Positions 16,438 through 24,342 of a stretch of 64,000 nt of DNA are shown one piece after another. The stretch is taken from contig NZ_CP108055.1 in assembly GCF_036174265.1 (NCBI RefSeq), positions 9,672,001-9,736,000 of the forward strand, in the 5' to 3' direction. Origin of the DNA: Streptomyces sp. NBC_00285 (GTDB lineage: Bacteria > Actinomycetota > Actinomycetes > Streptomycetales > Streptomycetaceae). Within the stretch, counting starts at the first letter, position 1, and each line of letters opens with the position of its first letter. The translations under genes were made by a program, and so were the position numbers. The notes beneath the pieces were generated by a model, which did no database searches, was not told the DNA's origin, and saw nothing but the letters and a program-made list of their open reading frames with translations.

Positions 16438-17040
16438 ATGATCAAGGCCTCCACCCCAACCGGCCCGAAGCCCGCGGGCCGGGGTGCCGCCCGGCGCTCC
16501 GAGCTGTTCGAGGCGCTCGTGGCGCTGCTCACCGAAGAAGGCTTCGTCCACTTCACCCTGGACGACCTCGCGGCACGGCTGCGGTGTTCGAAGCGCACGC
16601 TGTACGGGCTGGCCGGTAGCAAGGAACAACTGGTCCGGGCCGTGGTGGTGCACTTCTTCCGGGGGGCCACCGAACGAGTCGATGCGGCCTTGGCGGCCGA
16701 GAGTGATCCGGCGGCCCGGCTGGCGGCTTATCTCCACGCCGTGGCGGCGGAGCTCGGCCCCCTGTCTCCGCGGTTCTTCGACGACGTGGCCGGGTTCGAG
16801 CCGGCTGCGGAGGTCTACGAACGCAACACACGAGCAGCCGCCGGCCGGGTGGAGCAGCTGATCGACGAAGGCGTCGCGGCGGGCGTGTTCCGCGATGTGC
16901 ACGTGGCCTTCGCCGCCGACGTCATCACCTCGGTGATGGTCCGCATCCAGCAGCGCCGGGTCACCGCGGCCACCGGCCTTCGCGACGCCGAGGCCTACGC
17001 CCAGCTCTCCGAGCTCCTGCTGCGAGGCCTGACCCGCTAG
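16438..17040 (+). CDS. TetR-family transcriptional regulator
   Basis: 200 aa from ATG 16438. The N-terminal HTH is at about residues 20-66 (RRSELFEALVALLTEEGFVH, FTLDDLAARLRCSKRTLYG). A helical ligand-binding domain follows, with the TetR_C-like RVEQLIDEGVAAGVFRDVH. It is divergent from the acyl-CoA dehydrogenase gene with a clear shared operator, and most likely represses that gene and itself. Two strong hairpins follow its stop. Confidence 0.9.
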   Translation: MIKASTPTGPKPAGRGAARRSELFEALVALLTEEGFVHFTLDDLAARLRCSKRTLYGLAGSKEQLVRAVVVHFFRGATERVDAALAAESDPAARLAAYLHAVAAELGPLSPRFFDDVAGFEPAAEVYERNTRAAAGRVEQLIDEGVAAGVFRDVHVAFAADVITSVMVRIQQRRVTAATGLRDAEAYAQLSELLLRGLTR

Positions 17041-17089
17041 CCGAGCTGCCGGGCCGACAGCTCATGAGCGGCCTCTGGCGCAGCGGGCA

Positions 17090-17154
17090 GCCCGGAGGAC
17101 TTCAGTACCCCGAAATCCTCCGGGCCATGACCCGGCAGGGTTTCACCTGCCGGG
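17090..17154 (+). terminator. Tandem hairpins after tetR
   Basis: The first hairpin has 10-bp arms GCCCGGAGGA/TCCTCCGGGC (17090-17099, 17116-17125). The second has 9-bp arms CCCGGCAGG/CCTGCCGGG (17131-17139, 17146-17154). There is no U-tract, as is common for high-GC actinobacterial terminators. They serve converging transcripts from tetR and the GvpU-like gene. Confidence 0.6.
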
Positions 17155-17252
17155 CTACGCCACGGCCGTATCTCTCCGCATTCTCGATGGCCGGCTTGCT
17201 CCAACAAGCCACAGTGCTACCGGTAGTGGAGGGCTACGGTCGCAGTGACCGC

Positions 17253-17612
17253 TCAGCGGTCGGAATAGCTGAAGTCGCCCATCGTCCAGGCGCTGACGTC
17301 CTCGATGGCCACGCGGTACATCCCGCCCGTCTCCGGGATCCCCACCGTGCCCTGCAGGATGCGGGCGACGTGGAAGTGCAGGTAAGTGGGTGGGTCGTCC
17401 TTCTTCGCAGGGGTGGCGAACGCGGGGGAGAACTCGCTGAGACGGGCGGAATCCATCAGTACGTCCGACACCCTCTGCCTCCACACTGCTTCGGGAGCCA
17501 GCCGGCCGGTGATGACAGCGCCACCGGTCACTACGGTCAGGGACATCTGATTGCTGTGCCCGGACTCCACCAAGGTGGCGATGTCAACGAGCAGTTCGTC
17601 AGGCTTCGGCAT
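17253..17612 (-). CDS. GvpU-like (gas vesicle accessory family) protein
   Basis: 119 aa from ATG 17612. The pattern MSLTVVTGGAVITGRLAPEA followed by PTYLHFHVARILQGT and YRVAIEDVSAWTMGDFSYSD resembles GvpU of gas-vesicle clusters (a beta-rich domain with a central HFxxV strand and a C-terminal VxxFxLG-type end). No other gvp genes are present, so it is an orphan and probably not involved in gas vesicles. The family call is by pattern only. Confidence 0.5.
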   Translation of the reverse strand: MPKPDELLVDIATLVESGHSNQMSLTVVTGGAVITGRLAPEAVWRQRVSDVLMDSARLSEFSPAFATPAKKDDPPTYLHFHVARILQGTVGIPETGGMYRVAIEDVSAWTMGDFSYSDR

Positions 17613-18114
17613 GACGCAGATTATATTTACCGGCCGTCCCGCTGATGACCAGGCGGCACGACCGGGAATTGCAGGCGCTCACGGTTGCGCCCCGGAGGTG
17701 GGGCCGATGCCCGCGGGCGAGGTGGCCGACAGCGGGTCGGCCGAACCCGCCGGGGCCGCCCGTTCGAGCCGGGGGTACTTGCTCGGTTCCGTAGGTGTAG
17801 CTGTCGTACGGCAGCGGGGCACCGCCCGTCCCGCCGCGTCGTCAGATGGGTGAACCCGGCGGCAGGAGTGGGAGATGGGTGTGTTCGTCCGTGTCGGTGG
17901 GGATCATGCGCAGAGTCTCGTGTGCAAGGTGATCGTTTTCTATGGTGACGCGGAGTGTGGGCGTGTAGCGTCAGCGTCAGCTGTCGTGGTTCGGAGTTCT
18001 CTCTAGCCCGCGCCTTTGGTGTGGGCATTTTGCTGTGCTGTGCCGCAGGGACCAGGGCGATCACCTCCGCCTGCCACATGGAGTGGGAGGCGTTACCGAC
18101 TGGAAGGCATTGAC
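17613..18114. other. Intergenic region and cold-shock gene leader
   Basis: About 500 bp with no credible gene. The right end, with GGAAGG about 7 nt before the cold-shock ATG, must contain that gene's promoter and probably a long 5' leader. Confidence 0.4.
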
Positions 18115-18318
18115 ATGGCAACGGGAACTGTGAAGTGGTTCAACGCGGAAAAGGGCTTCGGCTTCATCGCCCAGGACGGCGGCGGCCCGGATGTCTTCGC
18201 GCACTACTCCGCGATCAACTCCTCGGGCTTTCGTGAGCTCCAGGAGGGTCAGATCGTGACGTTCGACGTCACCCAGGGTCAGAAGGGCCCGCAGGCCGAG
18301 AACATCACCCCGGCCTGA
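18115..18318 (+). CDS. Cold-shock protein (CspA family)
   Basis: 67 aa from ATG 18115, RBS GGAAGG upstream. A single OB-fold cold-shock domain with RNP1 KGFGFIAQ and RNP2 DVFAHYSAI; full length for the family. It binds single-stranded nucleic acid and acts as an RNA chaperone and antiterminator. It is monocistronic, followed by a strong palindromic terminator. Streptomycetes carry several copies; this one cannot be assigned to a particular orthologue. Confidence 0.95.
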   Translation: MATGTVKWFNAEKGFGFIAQDGGGPDVFAHYSAINSSGFRELQEGQIVTFDVTQGQKGPQAENITPA

Positions 18319-18349
18319 CCTCGGGGCTCTGCCCGAGCAGCGTGAACGG

Positions 18350-18387
18350 GATCGGGGCCGCGCAGCCATGGCTGCGCGGCCCCGATC
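18350..18387. terminator. 38-bp perfect palindrome, bidirectional terminator
   Basis: Starting GATCGGGGCCGCGCAGCC and running to the mirror-image GGCTGCGCGGCCCCGATC, this is a perfect 19+19 bp palindrome centred at 18368/18369. It lies between the converging cold-shock and phosphatase genes. Confidence 0.8.
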
Positions 18388-18495
18388 TGTTGGGGTGCTC
18401 CGGGGGACACGATCACTCGGAGCGGACCCCGCCGGTTCGGTCCGGCCAGGAGCACACCGGAACCGGACCGGAGAGGTCCACCGAGTCGTCGCCCG

Positions 18496-19812
18496 TCATC
18501 GCCCGGGATCGGTCCGCCTCGACCCTGACACGGCGGAGGCGTCGCCGAGGTCGGCGCCGGTGGCGGCATCCCGATGGGAGTGGCCGACGCCGTGCCAGTC
18601 CAGGCACATGACGGTCGCGTCGTCGAGCAGGTGGCCCTGGTGGGCGTCCACGACGGCCGCGATGAGTGTGCGAGCGGCCTCACGGGGGTGCAGCGCACGG
18701 GTGCGGACGATCAGGTCGGGTAGGTCGACCCGTTTGGCGTTGCGTTCCAGCATGCCGTCGGTCAGCATCACCAGCCGGTCGCCCGGACGCAGGTCCAGAG
18801 TCTGGACCCGGTAGCTGTGAGGGGCGTCGAATCCGAACGGCATATCGACCTTCGGAGCGAGCTCACGCACCTCGCCGTCCCGCATCCGCAGCGGCCAGGG
18901 GTGCCCGGCGTTGACGAACTCGTTACTGCCGTCGGTCAGATTGATACGCAGGAGCTGCCCGGTGACGTAGCTCCCGCGGCTGTGCTCTCGCATCGCCCGG
19001 TCGGCCTGACGGGCCTGTTCGACGAGATCGGCACCGGCCCGCCGGGCCCGGCGCAGGGCACCCACCAGGAGGGTCGCAAGCAGCGCCGCGTTCACCTCGT
19101 GACCCATGGCGTCGGTGACGGAGAGCTGGACCGTGTCCCGGTCGATCACGTAGTCGAAGGTGTCGCCCCCCACGTGGTCGGCGGGCTCCAGTGCCCCGGC
19201 CACCGCGAACTGCGCCGCCTCGGACGCCAGCGACGCCGGAAGCAGCCGGTGCTGGATCTCCGCGGCCAGGCTCAGCGGGACGGTACGGCGACCCCACTGG
19301 TACACGTCGGTGAAGGACCGGTTCGCGATCACGATGTACGCCAGGGCGTGCGCGGCCTCGCCGATCTCCCGCATCACCGCCGCGTCCGGCGTCGTCGGCA
19401 GGAACAGTTCGAGGAGCCCGATGGCGTCCCCGCGATTGGTCACGGGAGCGACGATCCGAACCAGCGCGCCCTCGTCGCTGTCGTCCACGCGCGGCCGCTG
19501 GGTGCGGATCACGTCGTCGTACACGGTGCCCAGCAGCGCGATGCGCTGGGCGGGCTTGTCGGTCTCCACGCTGCCGGCCGCCCCCAGCCGTACGACCGAG
19601 CCGCCGGTGAAGTCGGTGATGAGGAACGACACGGACGCGGCCCCGAGATCGTCCTTGAGTATGCGTGCCACCACATCGAGTGACTCCACGGGGGAGGCGG
19701 TCTCCGCGGCCGCCAGCATCCCCGCCAAGGTCATCGACCCGCCCCGGCCCTCTCCGTTCTCCGGAGTACGGGTGGTCGGCGCACCCTCCCCGTCAGGCCC
19801 GCATGCGGTCAC
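18496..19812 (-). CDS. GAF-SpoIIE (PP2C-type) serine phosphatase
   Basis: 438 aa; GTG 19812 with AGGAG 5 nt upstream (ATG 19734 is an alternative). A GAF domain at about residues 35-190 (VARILKDDLGAASVSFLITD, LVRIVAPVTNRGDAIGLLEL) precedes a SpoIIE phosphatase domain at about 195-415 with the Mn-binding acidic motifs DHVGGDTFDYVIDRD, SVTDAMGHEVNAALLA and LVMLTDGMLERNAK. Such proteins dephosphorylate STAS-type anti-anti-sigma factors. A STAS protein and an RsbW-like ATPase lie about 14 kb to the right, so this may feed the same partner-switching circuit. It converges with the cold-shock gene. Confidence 0.9.
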   Translation of the reverse strand: MTACGPDGEGAPTTRTPENGEGRGGSMTLAGMLAAAETASPVESLDVVARILKDDLGAASVSFLITDFTGGSVVRLGAAGSVETDKPAQRIALLGTVYDDVIRTQRPRVDDSDEGALVRIVAPVTNRGDAIGLLELFLPTTPDAAVMREIGEAAHALAYIVIANRSFTDVYQWGRRTVPLSLAAEIQHRLLPASLASEAAQFAVAGALEPADHVGGDTFDYVIDRDTVQLSVTDAMGHEVNAALLATLLVGALRRARRAGADLVEQARQADRAMREHSRGSYVTGQLLRINLTDGSNEFVNAGHPWPLRMRDGEVRELAPKVDMPFGFDAPHSYRVQTLDLRPGDRLVMLTDGMLERNAKRVDLPDLIVRTRALHPREAARTLIAAVVDAHQGHLLDDATVMCLDWHGVGHSHRDAATGADLGDASAVSGSRRTDPGR

Positions 19813-20029
19813 GGTGGCTCCTCGCCGCTCGCTGGTTGTTCAAGGTTCCGGTCCGGCTGGACAAGGGCCCGCGTCAAGCCTGGTGTCGGGCAGATGTTAG
19901 TGCACCGCAGTACCCCTGAACGGTGTTCCTGTCGGCCCAGCGCCGGTTCTCACGCCGGCTGCCGACTGGATCTGACCGGATGAGGCTCGACGGTGTTGAC
20001 ACCGTCGGCGCACGCGGTCGCTTTGATGT

Positions 20030-20645
20030 GTCAGGTGGGTTCGTCGCGGATACGGGCGGTGTGCAGGGGCGGGGTGTCGGTCCGTTCAACGGCTCGGGCA
20101 GGTCTGGGAAACGTGGTCCCCAAGTGCTCGTTGACGTCGGTGAGTTCCCTCCAGGTGCGGGTGTACTCGCCTCGGTCCTGTTCCCGCAGGGTGAGGAGCG
20201 CCTCGTTTCGTTCGCGGAGCGGTCCCTGGGGCACAAAGTACGCCTCCCGGACCAGAGTGTTCCGGTTCGTGTCGAAGACGGCGCCACCAGCGGCGATGTC
20301 GCTGACGAGGCTTCAGCTCAGCCCGCGGTCGGTGCTTGCGTACACGTCGATCTTGATCGCCGACCGGTCGCTGGGAACCGAGGCACCCGTGGCCAGGATG
20401 GTCCCTGCCGGGAAGTCGCCTATTGCCGTGGGCAGTTCGAAAGGTCCGGGCTCCCAGCGCGTGCCTCAGCCGTTCTGGGTGTCGGCGATGCCGGTGAGCT
20501 TCCTCCAGGAGGTGCCGTTGTCGGTGCTGCCGTAGATCGGGAAGACGGGCGTGCCGGAGGTGTACTGCTCGCACGTCGACACAACCGTGCCGTCGGCCGA
20601 TCCGTCGGGCTGCAGGCGCAGCGCCCGCAAGTACAGCGAACCGGA
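20030..20645 (-). pseudogene. Decayed GH93-like (Asp-box) glycoside hydrolase
   Basis: Reading leftwards from 20645 in one frame gives SLYLRALRLQPDGSADGTVV, GTPVFPIYGSTDNGTSWRKL (an Asp box) and GIADTQNG, then TGA (20466-20468). Readthrough continues with RWEPGPFELPTAIGDFPAGT, IKIDVYASTDRGLS (a second Asp box), another TGA where TGG is expected, then SLVSDIAAGG. The order and spacing match the intact secreted GH93-like protein at 49623-51428. The N-terminus with its signal peptide and the catalytic C-terminal half are missing. It lies just downstream of a LacI gene that is itself a paralogue of the LacI near the intact copy. Confidence 0.7.
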
Positions 20646-20724
20646 TGACGGCGCACCCGAGGGCGGGGTGTGGACCGGGACCGGCCGGCCCCTCAAACAG
20701 CAGCCGGTGAGTGGCGGAGCGGTG

Positions 20725-20760
20725 CCCTGGCGGCGGGTGTGTTCCCCGCCTCTGCCAGGG
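20725..20760 (-). terminator. Hairpin after lacI-family gene
   Basis: CCCTGGC-GGCGGG (20725-20737) pairs with CCCGCC-tct-GCCAGGG (20745-20760), a 13-bp stem with a 3-nt bulge. It lies immediately after the LacI stop in its direction of transcription. Confidence 0.6.
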
Positions 20761-20766
20761 GCGCTC

Positions 20767-21831
20767 TCAGGTGGTGTGTCTGCCCGCTGTGTCGGGGCGG
20801 GACGGCGGTGGCGCGGTCGAGCCGCGGAGGACGAGTTCGACCGGTGGGTCACTCGCCCGCGGCAGGTCGGTGTCGGGTTGCCCGATCGCGTGCACGAGAA
20901 GGCGGATTCCCTCCCGGGCCGCGGCCTCGAAGGGCTGGCGCACGGTGGTCAGGGGAGGGGACACGTAGGCGAAGACGGGATTTCCGTCGAAGCCGACGAC
21001 ACTCATGTCCTCGGGCACGCGACGCCCGGCTTCCCGCAGGGCGTGGATGAAGCCGATGGCCATCTCGTCGCCCGCCGCGAAGAGGGCCGTCACAGAACGG
21101 TCCGAGGCCAGCGAACGGCCCACGGCATGGCCGGAGGCCGCCGACCAGTCACCGTTGAGCAGCGGCGGCTCGCGTACGCCCCGCGCGGCCAGTGCCGCCC
21201 GCCAGCCCTCGATGCGGTCCTTGGTGGCGTACCAGCGCCGCGGTCCGGCGAGATGGTGAACGGTCGCGTGCCCCAGATCCAGCAGGTGCTCGGTGGCGGC
21301 CCGAGCCAGGGCGTGGGCACCCACGCCCATGGTCACGGTGCGCGAGGCGGTGAAGGAGGGCGGCGCCCCCAGGAAGAGGACGGGCACGTCGATGCGTACG
21401 CCGACATCGCCCTCCACGATGGGCTCCGAGACGACGACACCGTCCACGCCCTGCTCGAGCAGCGCCTCCACGGCACCGGCGATGCTCGTCGGGTCGCCGT
21501 CCGGCGTGTTGACCACGCGGAGTGCGTAACCCGCGTCGCGCACGGCCCGCTCGATGTGCACGAGCAGGGAGGCGGTTCCGTACCCGGCCGTGCCCAGGGC
21601 GACCACGCCGATGGAGCCCGTACGCCCGGAGGCCAGTGTCCTGGCCGCCTGGTTCAGCCGGTAGCCGAGGCTTTCGGCGGCCGCGAGGACTTTCGTGCGG
21701 GCTTCCTCGGAGACGTACGGCTCGTTGTTGAGGACACGCGAGACCGTCTTGCGCGACACCCCGGCCAGCCGGGCCACGTCCGCGCTGCGCGGCACGGAGG
21801 AGCCCTCACTGCGTCCCACCACTGGTGCCAT
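20767..21831 (-). CDS. LacI-family transcriptional regulator (paralogue 1)
   Basis: 354 aa from ATG 21831, preceded by GGGAG. Upstream in-frame starts at 21873 and 21906 fall in or next to the promoter/operator, and this start gives the same short N-terminus as paralogue 2. The HTH ADVARLAGVSRKTVSRVLNN is followed by NQAARTLASGRTGSIGVVAL (hinge) and the periplasmic-binding-protein core (GVDGVVVSEPIVEG, TEHLLDLGHATVHHLAGP, MSVVGFDGNPVFAYVSPPLT). It is very similar throughout to the LacI at 42388. It now adjoins only a decayed GH93-like gene, so its original target may be gone. It could still act on the arabinan locus. Confidence 0.92.
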   Translation of the reverse strand: MAPVVGRSEGSSVPRSADVARLAGVSRKTVSRVLNNEPYVSEEARTKVLAAAESLGYRLNQAARTLASGRTGSIGVVALGTAGYGTASLLVHIERAVRDAGYALRVVNTPDGDPTSIAGAVEALLEQGVDGVVVSEPIVEGDVGVRIDVPVLFLGAPPSFTASRTVTMGVGAHALARAATEHLLDLGHATVHHLAGPRRWYATKDRIEGWRAALAARGVREPPLLNGDWSAASGHAVGRSLASDRSVTALFAAGDEMAIGFIHALREAGRRVPEDMSVVGFDGNPVFAYVSPPLTTVRQPFEAAAREGIRLLVHAIGQPDTDLPRASDPPVELVLRGSTAPPPSRPDTAGRHTT

Positions 21832-21877
21832 GAAGTCTCCCGACGGCCGTACGTCTGCATCCACTGAGCTCATCCGT

Positions 21878-21934
21878 ATGACCACGCGGTCTGACCGCGT
21901 GATCATGTCTACGTAGCCAGAAGCTGTACGTCAA
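21878..21934 (-). promoter_or_regulatory. lacI paralogue 1 promoter and palindromic operator
   Basis: On the minus strand TTGACG (21929-21934) and TAGACA (21906-21911) are 17 bp apart. Directly downstream is a 29-bp near-perfect palindrome (21878-21906) with core CACGCGGTC-T-GACCGCGTG. The operator overlaps the start region, as expected for autoregulation. Confidence 0.75.
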
Positions 21935-22019
21935 GGGTTCGGGCGGCGCGGGTTCCGAACCGGCGCACTCCCGTGCCGGACCCCGGCGGGAACCGGGGTC
22001 CGTGCTGCCGGGCTGTTCC

Positions 22020-23705
22020 TCAGGCGTCGATGATGACGGGGATGATGAGGGGCCTGCGGCGGTGGGCGCGGAACGCCCAGTTCGCCACGGCGCGGGCGAG
22101 GAGCTGTTCGAGTTGGCGCGCGTCCCCGACACCTTCCTGGGCCGCGGTGGCCAGGGTCTTCTCGATGACGGGGATCACCGGCTCGAACGTGGCGTCGTCG
22201 TGGACGAAACCACGGGCCAGGAAGTCCGGGGTCTCGGCGAGGGCCCCGGTGTCCGCGTCGACGATCGCCACGACCGTGACCACGCCCTCGGAGGCGAGGG
22301 TGAGGCGGTCCTTGAGGGACGCCTCGGTGGCGCCGCCGACCTCCATGCCGTCCACGTAGACGTAGCCGGCGGGAACCTTGCCGGTGATGGACGCGCGCCC
22401 GTCGACGAGGTCGACGACGACACCGTCCTCGGCGATGACGACCCGGTCGGGGTCGACGCCGGTCCGGATGGCGAGGTCGCCGTTGGCCCGCAGGTGACGC
22501 CACTCGCCGTGCACGGGCATGACGTTGCGGGGTTTGACGATGTTGTAGCAGTAGACGAGTTCGCCGGCGCTGGCGTGCCCCGAGACGTGCACCTTGGCGT
22601 TGCCCTTGTGGACCACGTGGGCGCCCCACCGGGTGAGCCCGTTGATCACCCGGTAGATGGCGTTCTCGTTGCCGGGGATGAGGGAACTGGCGAGCAGGAC
22701 GGTGTCGCCCTTGCCGATGCGGATCACGTGGTCGCGATTGGCCATGCGGGACAGCGCGGCCATCGGCTCGCCCTGGGAACCGGTGCACACCAGAGTGATC
22801 TTGTGGTCCGGGAGCTTCTCCAGCTCCTTCGTGCTCACGACCAGACCCGACGGGACCTTCAGATAACCCAGGTCACGGGCGATGCCCATGTTGCGGACCA
22901 TCGACCGGCCCACGAAGGCGACCTTGCGGCCGTGCTGGTGGGCGGCGTCCAGGACCTGCTGGATGCGGTGCACATGGCTGGCGAAGCTGGATACGATGAC
23001 GCGGCGTGGCGCGGTGCGCATCACCTGCTCGATCGCGGGGTTCAGCTCACGCTCGGAGGTGGTGAAGCCGGGTACCTCGGCGTTGGTGGAGTCGGTGAGG
23101 AAGAGATCCACACCCTCCTCGCCGAGGCGGGCGAAAGCGCGCAGGTCGGTGATGCGTTCGTCGAGCGGGAACTGGTCCATCTTGAAGTCGCCGGTGTGCA
23201 GCACCATCCCGGCGCCCGTGCGGATCGCGACCGCGAGGCCGTCCGGGATGGAGTGGTTGACCGCGACGAACTCGCAGTCGAAGGGCCCGAAGCTGCGCCG
23301 GTCGCCCTCCCGGACCCGCACTGTGCGCGGCCGGATGCCGTGCTCCTTGAGCTTGGCCTCCAGGAACGCCAGTGTCAGCTTGGAGCCGACGACGGGAATG
23401 TCGGACCGCTCGCGCAGCAGGTACGGCACGCCGCCGATGTGGTCCTCGTGGCCGTGGGTGAGCACCACGGCGACGATGTCGTCCAGCCGGTCCCGGATCG
23501 ACGTGAAGTCCGGCAGGATGACGTCGACGCCGGGCTGGTTCTCCTCGGGGAACAGCACGCCGCAGTCGACGATCAGCAACTTGCCGGCGTGCTCGAAGAC
23601 CGTCATGTTGCGGCCGATTTCACCAAGGCCGCCCAGGGCGACGACCCGCAGCCCTCCCTCGGGAAGAGGCGGGGCGGCTTTCAGTTCGGGGTGCGGATGA
23701 CTCAT
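22020..23705 (-). CDS. rnj: Ribonuclease J
   Basis: 561 aa from ATG 23705. A metallo-beta-lactamase/beta-CASP nuclease with both 5'-3' exo- and endonuclease activity in mRNA and rRNA turnover. The zinc motif is VLTHGHEDHIGGVPYLL; further signatures are HTGDFKMDQFP, TDSTNAEVPGFT, the beta-CASP VSSFASHVHRIQQ, and NVMPVHGEWRHLRANG, followed by the C-terminal RNase J domain. The length equals actinobacterial RNase J. The usual dapA neighbour is absent; here it lies between two regulator genes, which suggests an additional or relocated copy. Catalytic residues all appear intact. Confidence 0.93.
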   Translation of the reverse strand: MSHPHPELKAAPPLPEGGLRVVALGGLGEIGRNMTVFEHAGKLLIVDCGVLFPEENQPGVDVILPDFTSIRDRLDDIVAVVLTHGHEDHIGGVPYLLRERSDIPVVGSKLTLAFLEAKLKEHGIRPRTVRVREGDRRSFGPFDCEFVAVNHSIPDGLAVAIRTGAGMVLHTGDFKMDQFPLDERITDLRAFARLGEEGVDLFLTDSTNAEVPGFTTSERELNPAIEQVMRTAPRRVIVSSFASHVHRIQQVLDAAHQHGRKVAFVGRSMVRNMGIARDLGYLKVPSGLVVSTKELEKLPDHKITLVCTGSQGEPMAALSRMANRDHVIRIGKGDTVLLASSLIPGNENAIYRVINGLTRWGAHVVHKGNAKVHVSGHASAGELVYCYNIVKPRNVMPVHGEWRHLRANGDLAIRTGVDPDRVVIAEDGVVVDLVDGRASITGKVPAGYVYVDGMEVGGATEASLKDRLTLASEGVVTVVAIVDADTGALAETPDFLARGFVHDDATFEPVIPVIEKTLATAAQEGVGDARQLEQLLARAVANWAFRAHRRRPLIIPVIIDA

Positions 23706-24342
23706 ACCCTGACGTTACCCGGAGAGTGGGACGTGGTGATCCATTGCCCCTGTGCTCTCCGCCGAACCGGCGGGGGACGATGCCGGAGAACTGGGGCTAA
23801 TCGGCGGGGCGAGGCACCGGACATGTGTCCTGAACGGCCGCGATCGCGTCGTCGGCTCAGTCGGATCCGCGGTGCGTCCCGCTGGTGTCGCCGGTGCCCG
23901 TGGTCGGGTCGGTGACGGGCCTCGGCGCCGAGTTCGTGGAGGTCAGGGCGACGGCGGCCGTCGCCTTTCTCCTGTCTCGTCCCGTGTTGCGCCGTTCACC
24001 GTTCGCGCGGTGGGTCCCGTCGTGATCTGTGAACCGCTTTCCGCACACGGATGGCCGCGGTGACGAATCCACTGCGCATGTGTGCGCACACGTTCTGGTA
24101 TGTGGTTCAGCGGGATCCGCAGGTCCTGCCGGGGCACCGCTTGTTCCAGCCGGTCCGGCCGCGGCCAGGGCCCGCAGCAGCGCGACCGGTGCACCGGAGG
24201 GGACGGGTTCTCCTCGCCGCGTCAGGTCCGTGACGGCCCGCCCGCCGAGGAAGGGTGCGAGGGGGGGGAGAAGCGGCGCGGCGCAGCTCGTGGACGAACG
24301 CCCGCAGCCGTTCGCGGACATCGGGCCCGACGTGCGCCCACC
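23706..24342 (-). other. Intergenic region with a possible decayed ORF
   Basis: About 640 bp. Reading leftwards from just after the phosphatase stop, WAHVGPDVRERLRAFVHELR leads into a run of eight C (G8 on the plus strand, 24261-24268). Beyond it LAPFLGGRAVTDLTRRGEPV continues only in another frame, and DLRIPLNHIPERVRTHAQW in a third. The composition is gene-like but broken twice. I cannot name the family. The RNase J promoter should lie at the left end. Confidence 0.3.

Noticed and set aside
17080..17160. tRNA-Sec-like sequence (GGACTTCA...AATCC) downstream of tetR
   Set aside because: The anticodon loop would carry an 8-nt insertion, there is no T-arm consensus, and the two strong stems fit tandem terminators better.
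23943..24194. Cytochrome P450 C-terminal fragment
   Set aside because: DLRIPLNHIPER is faintly reminiscent but the heme-binding Cys loop is absent, so the family cannot be claimed.
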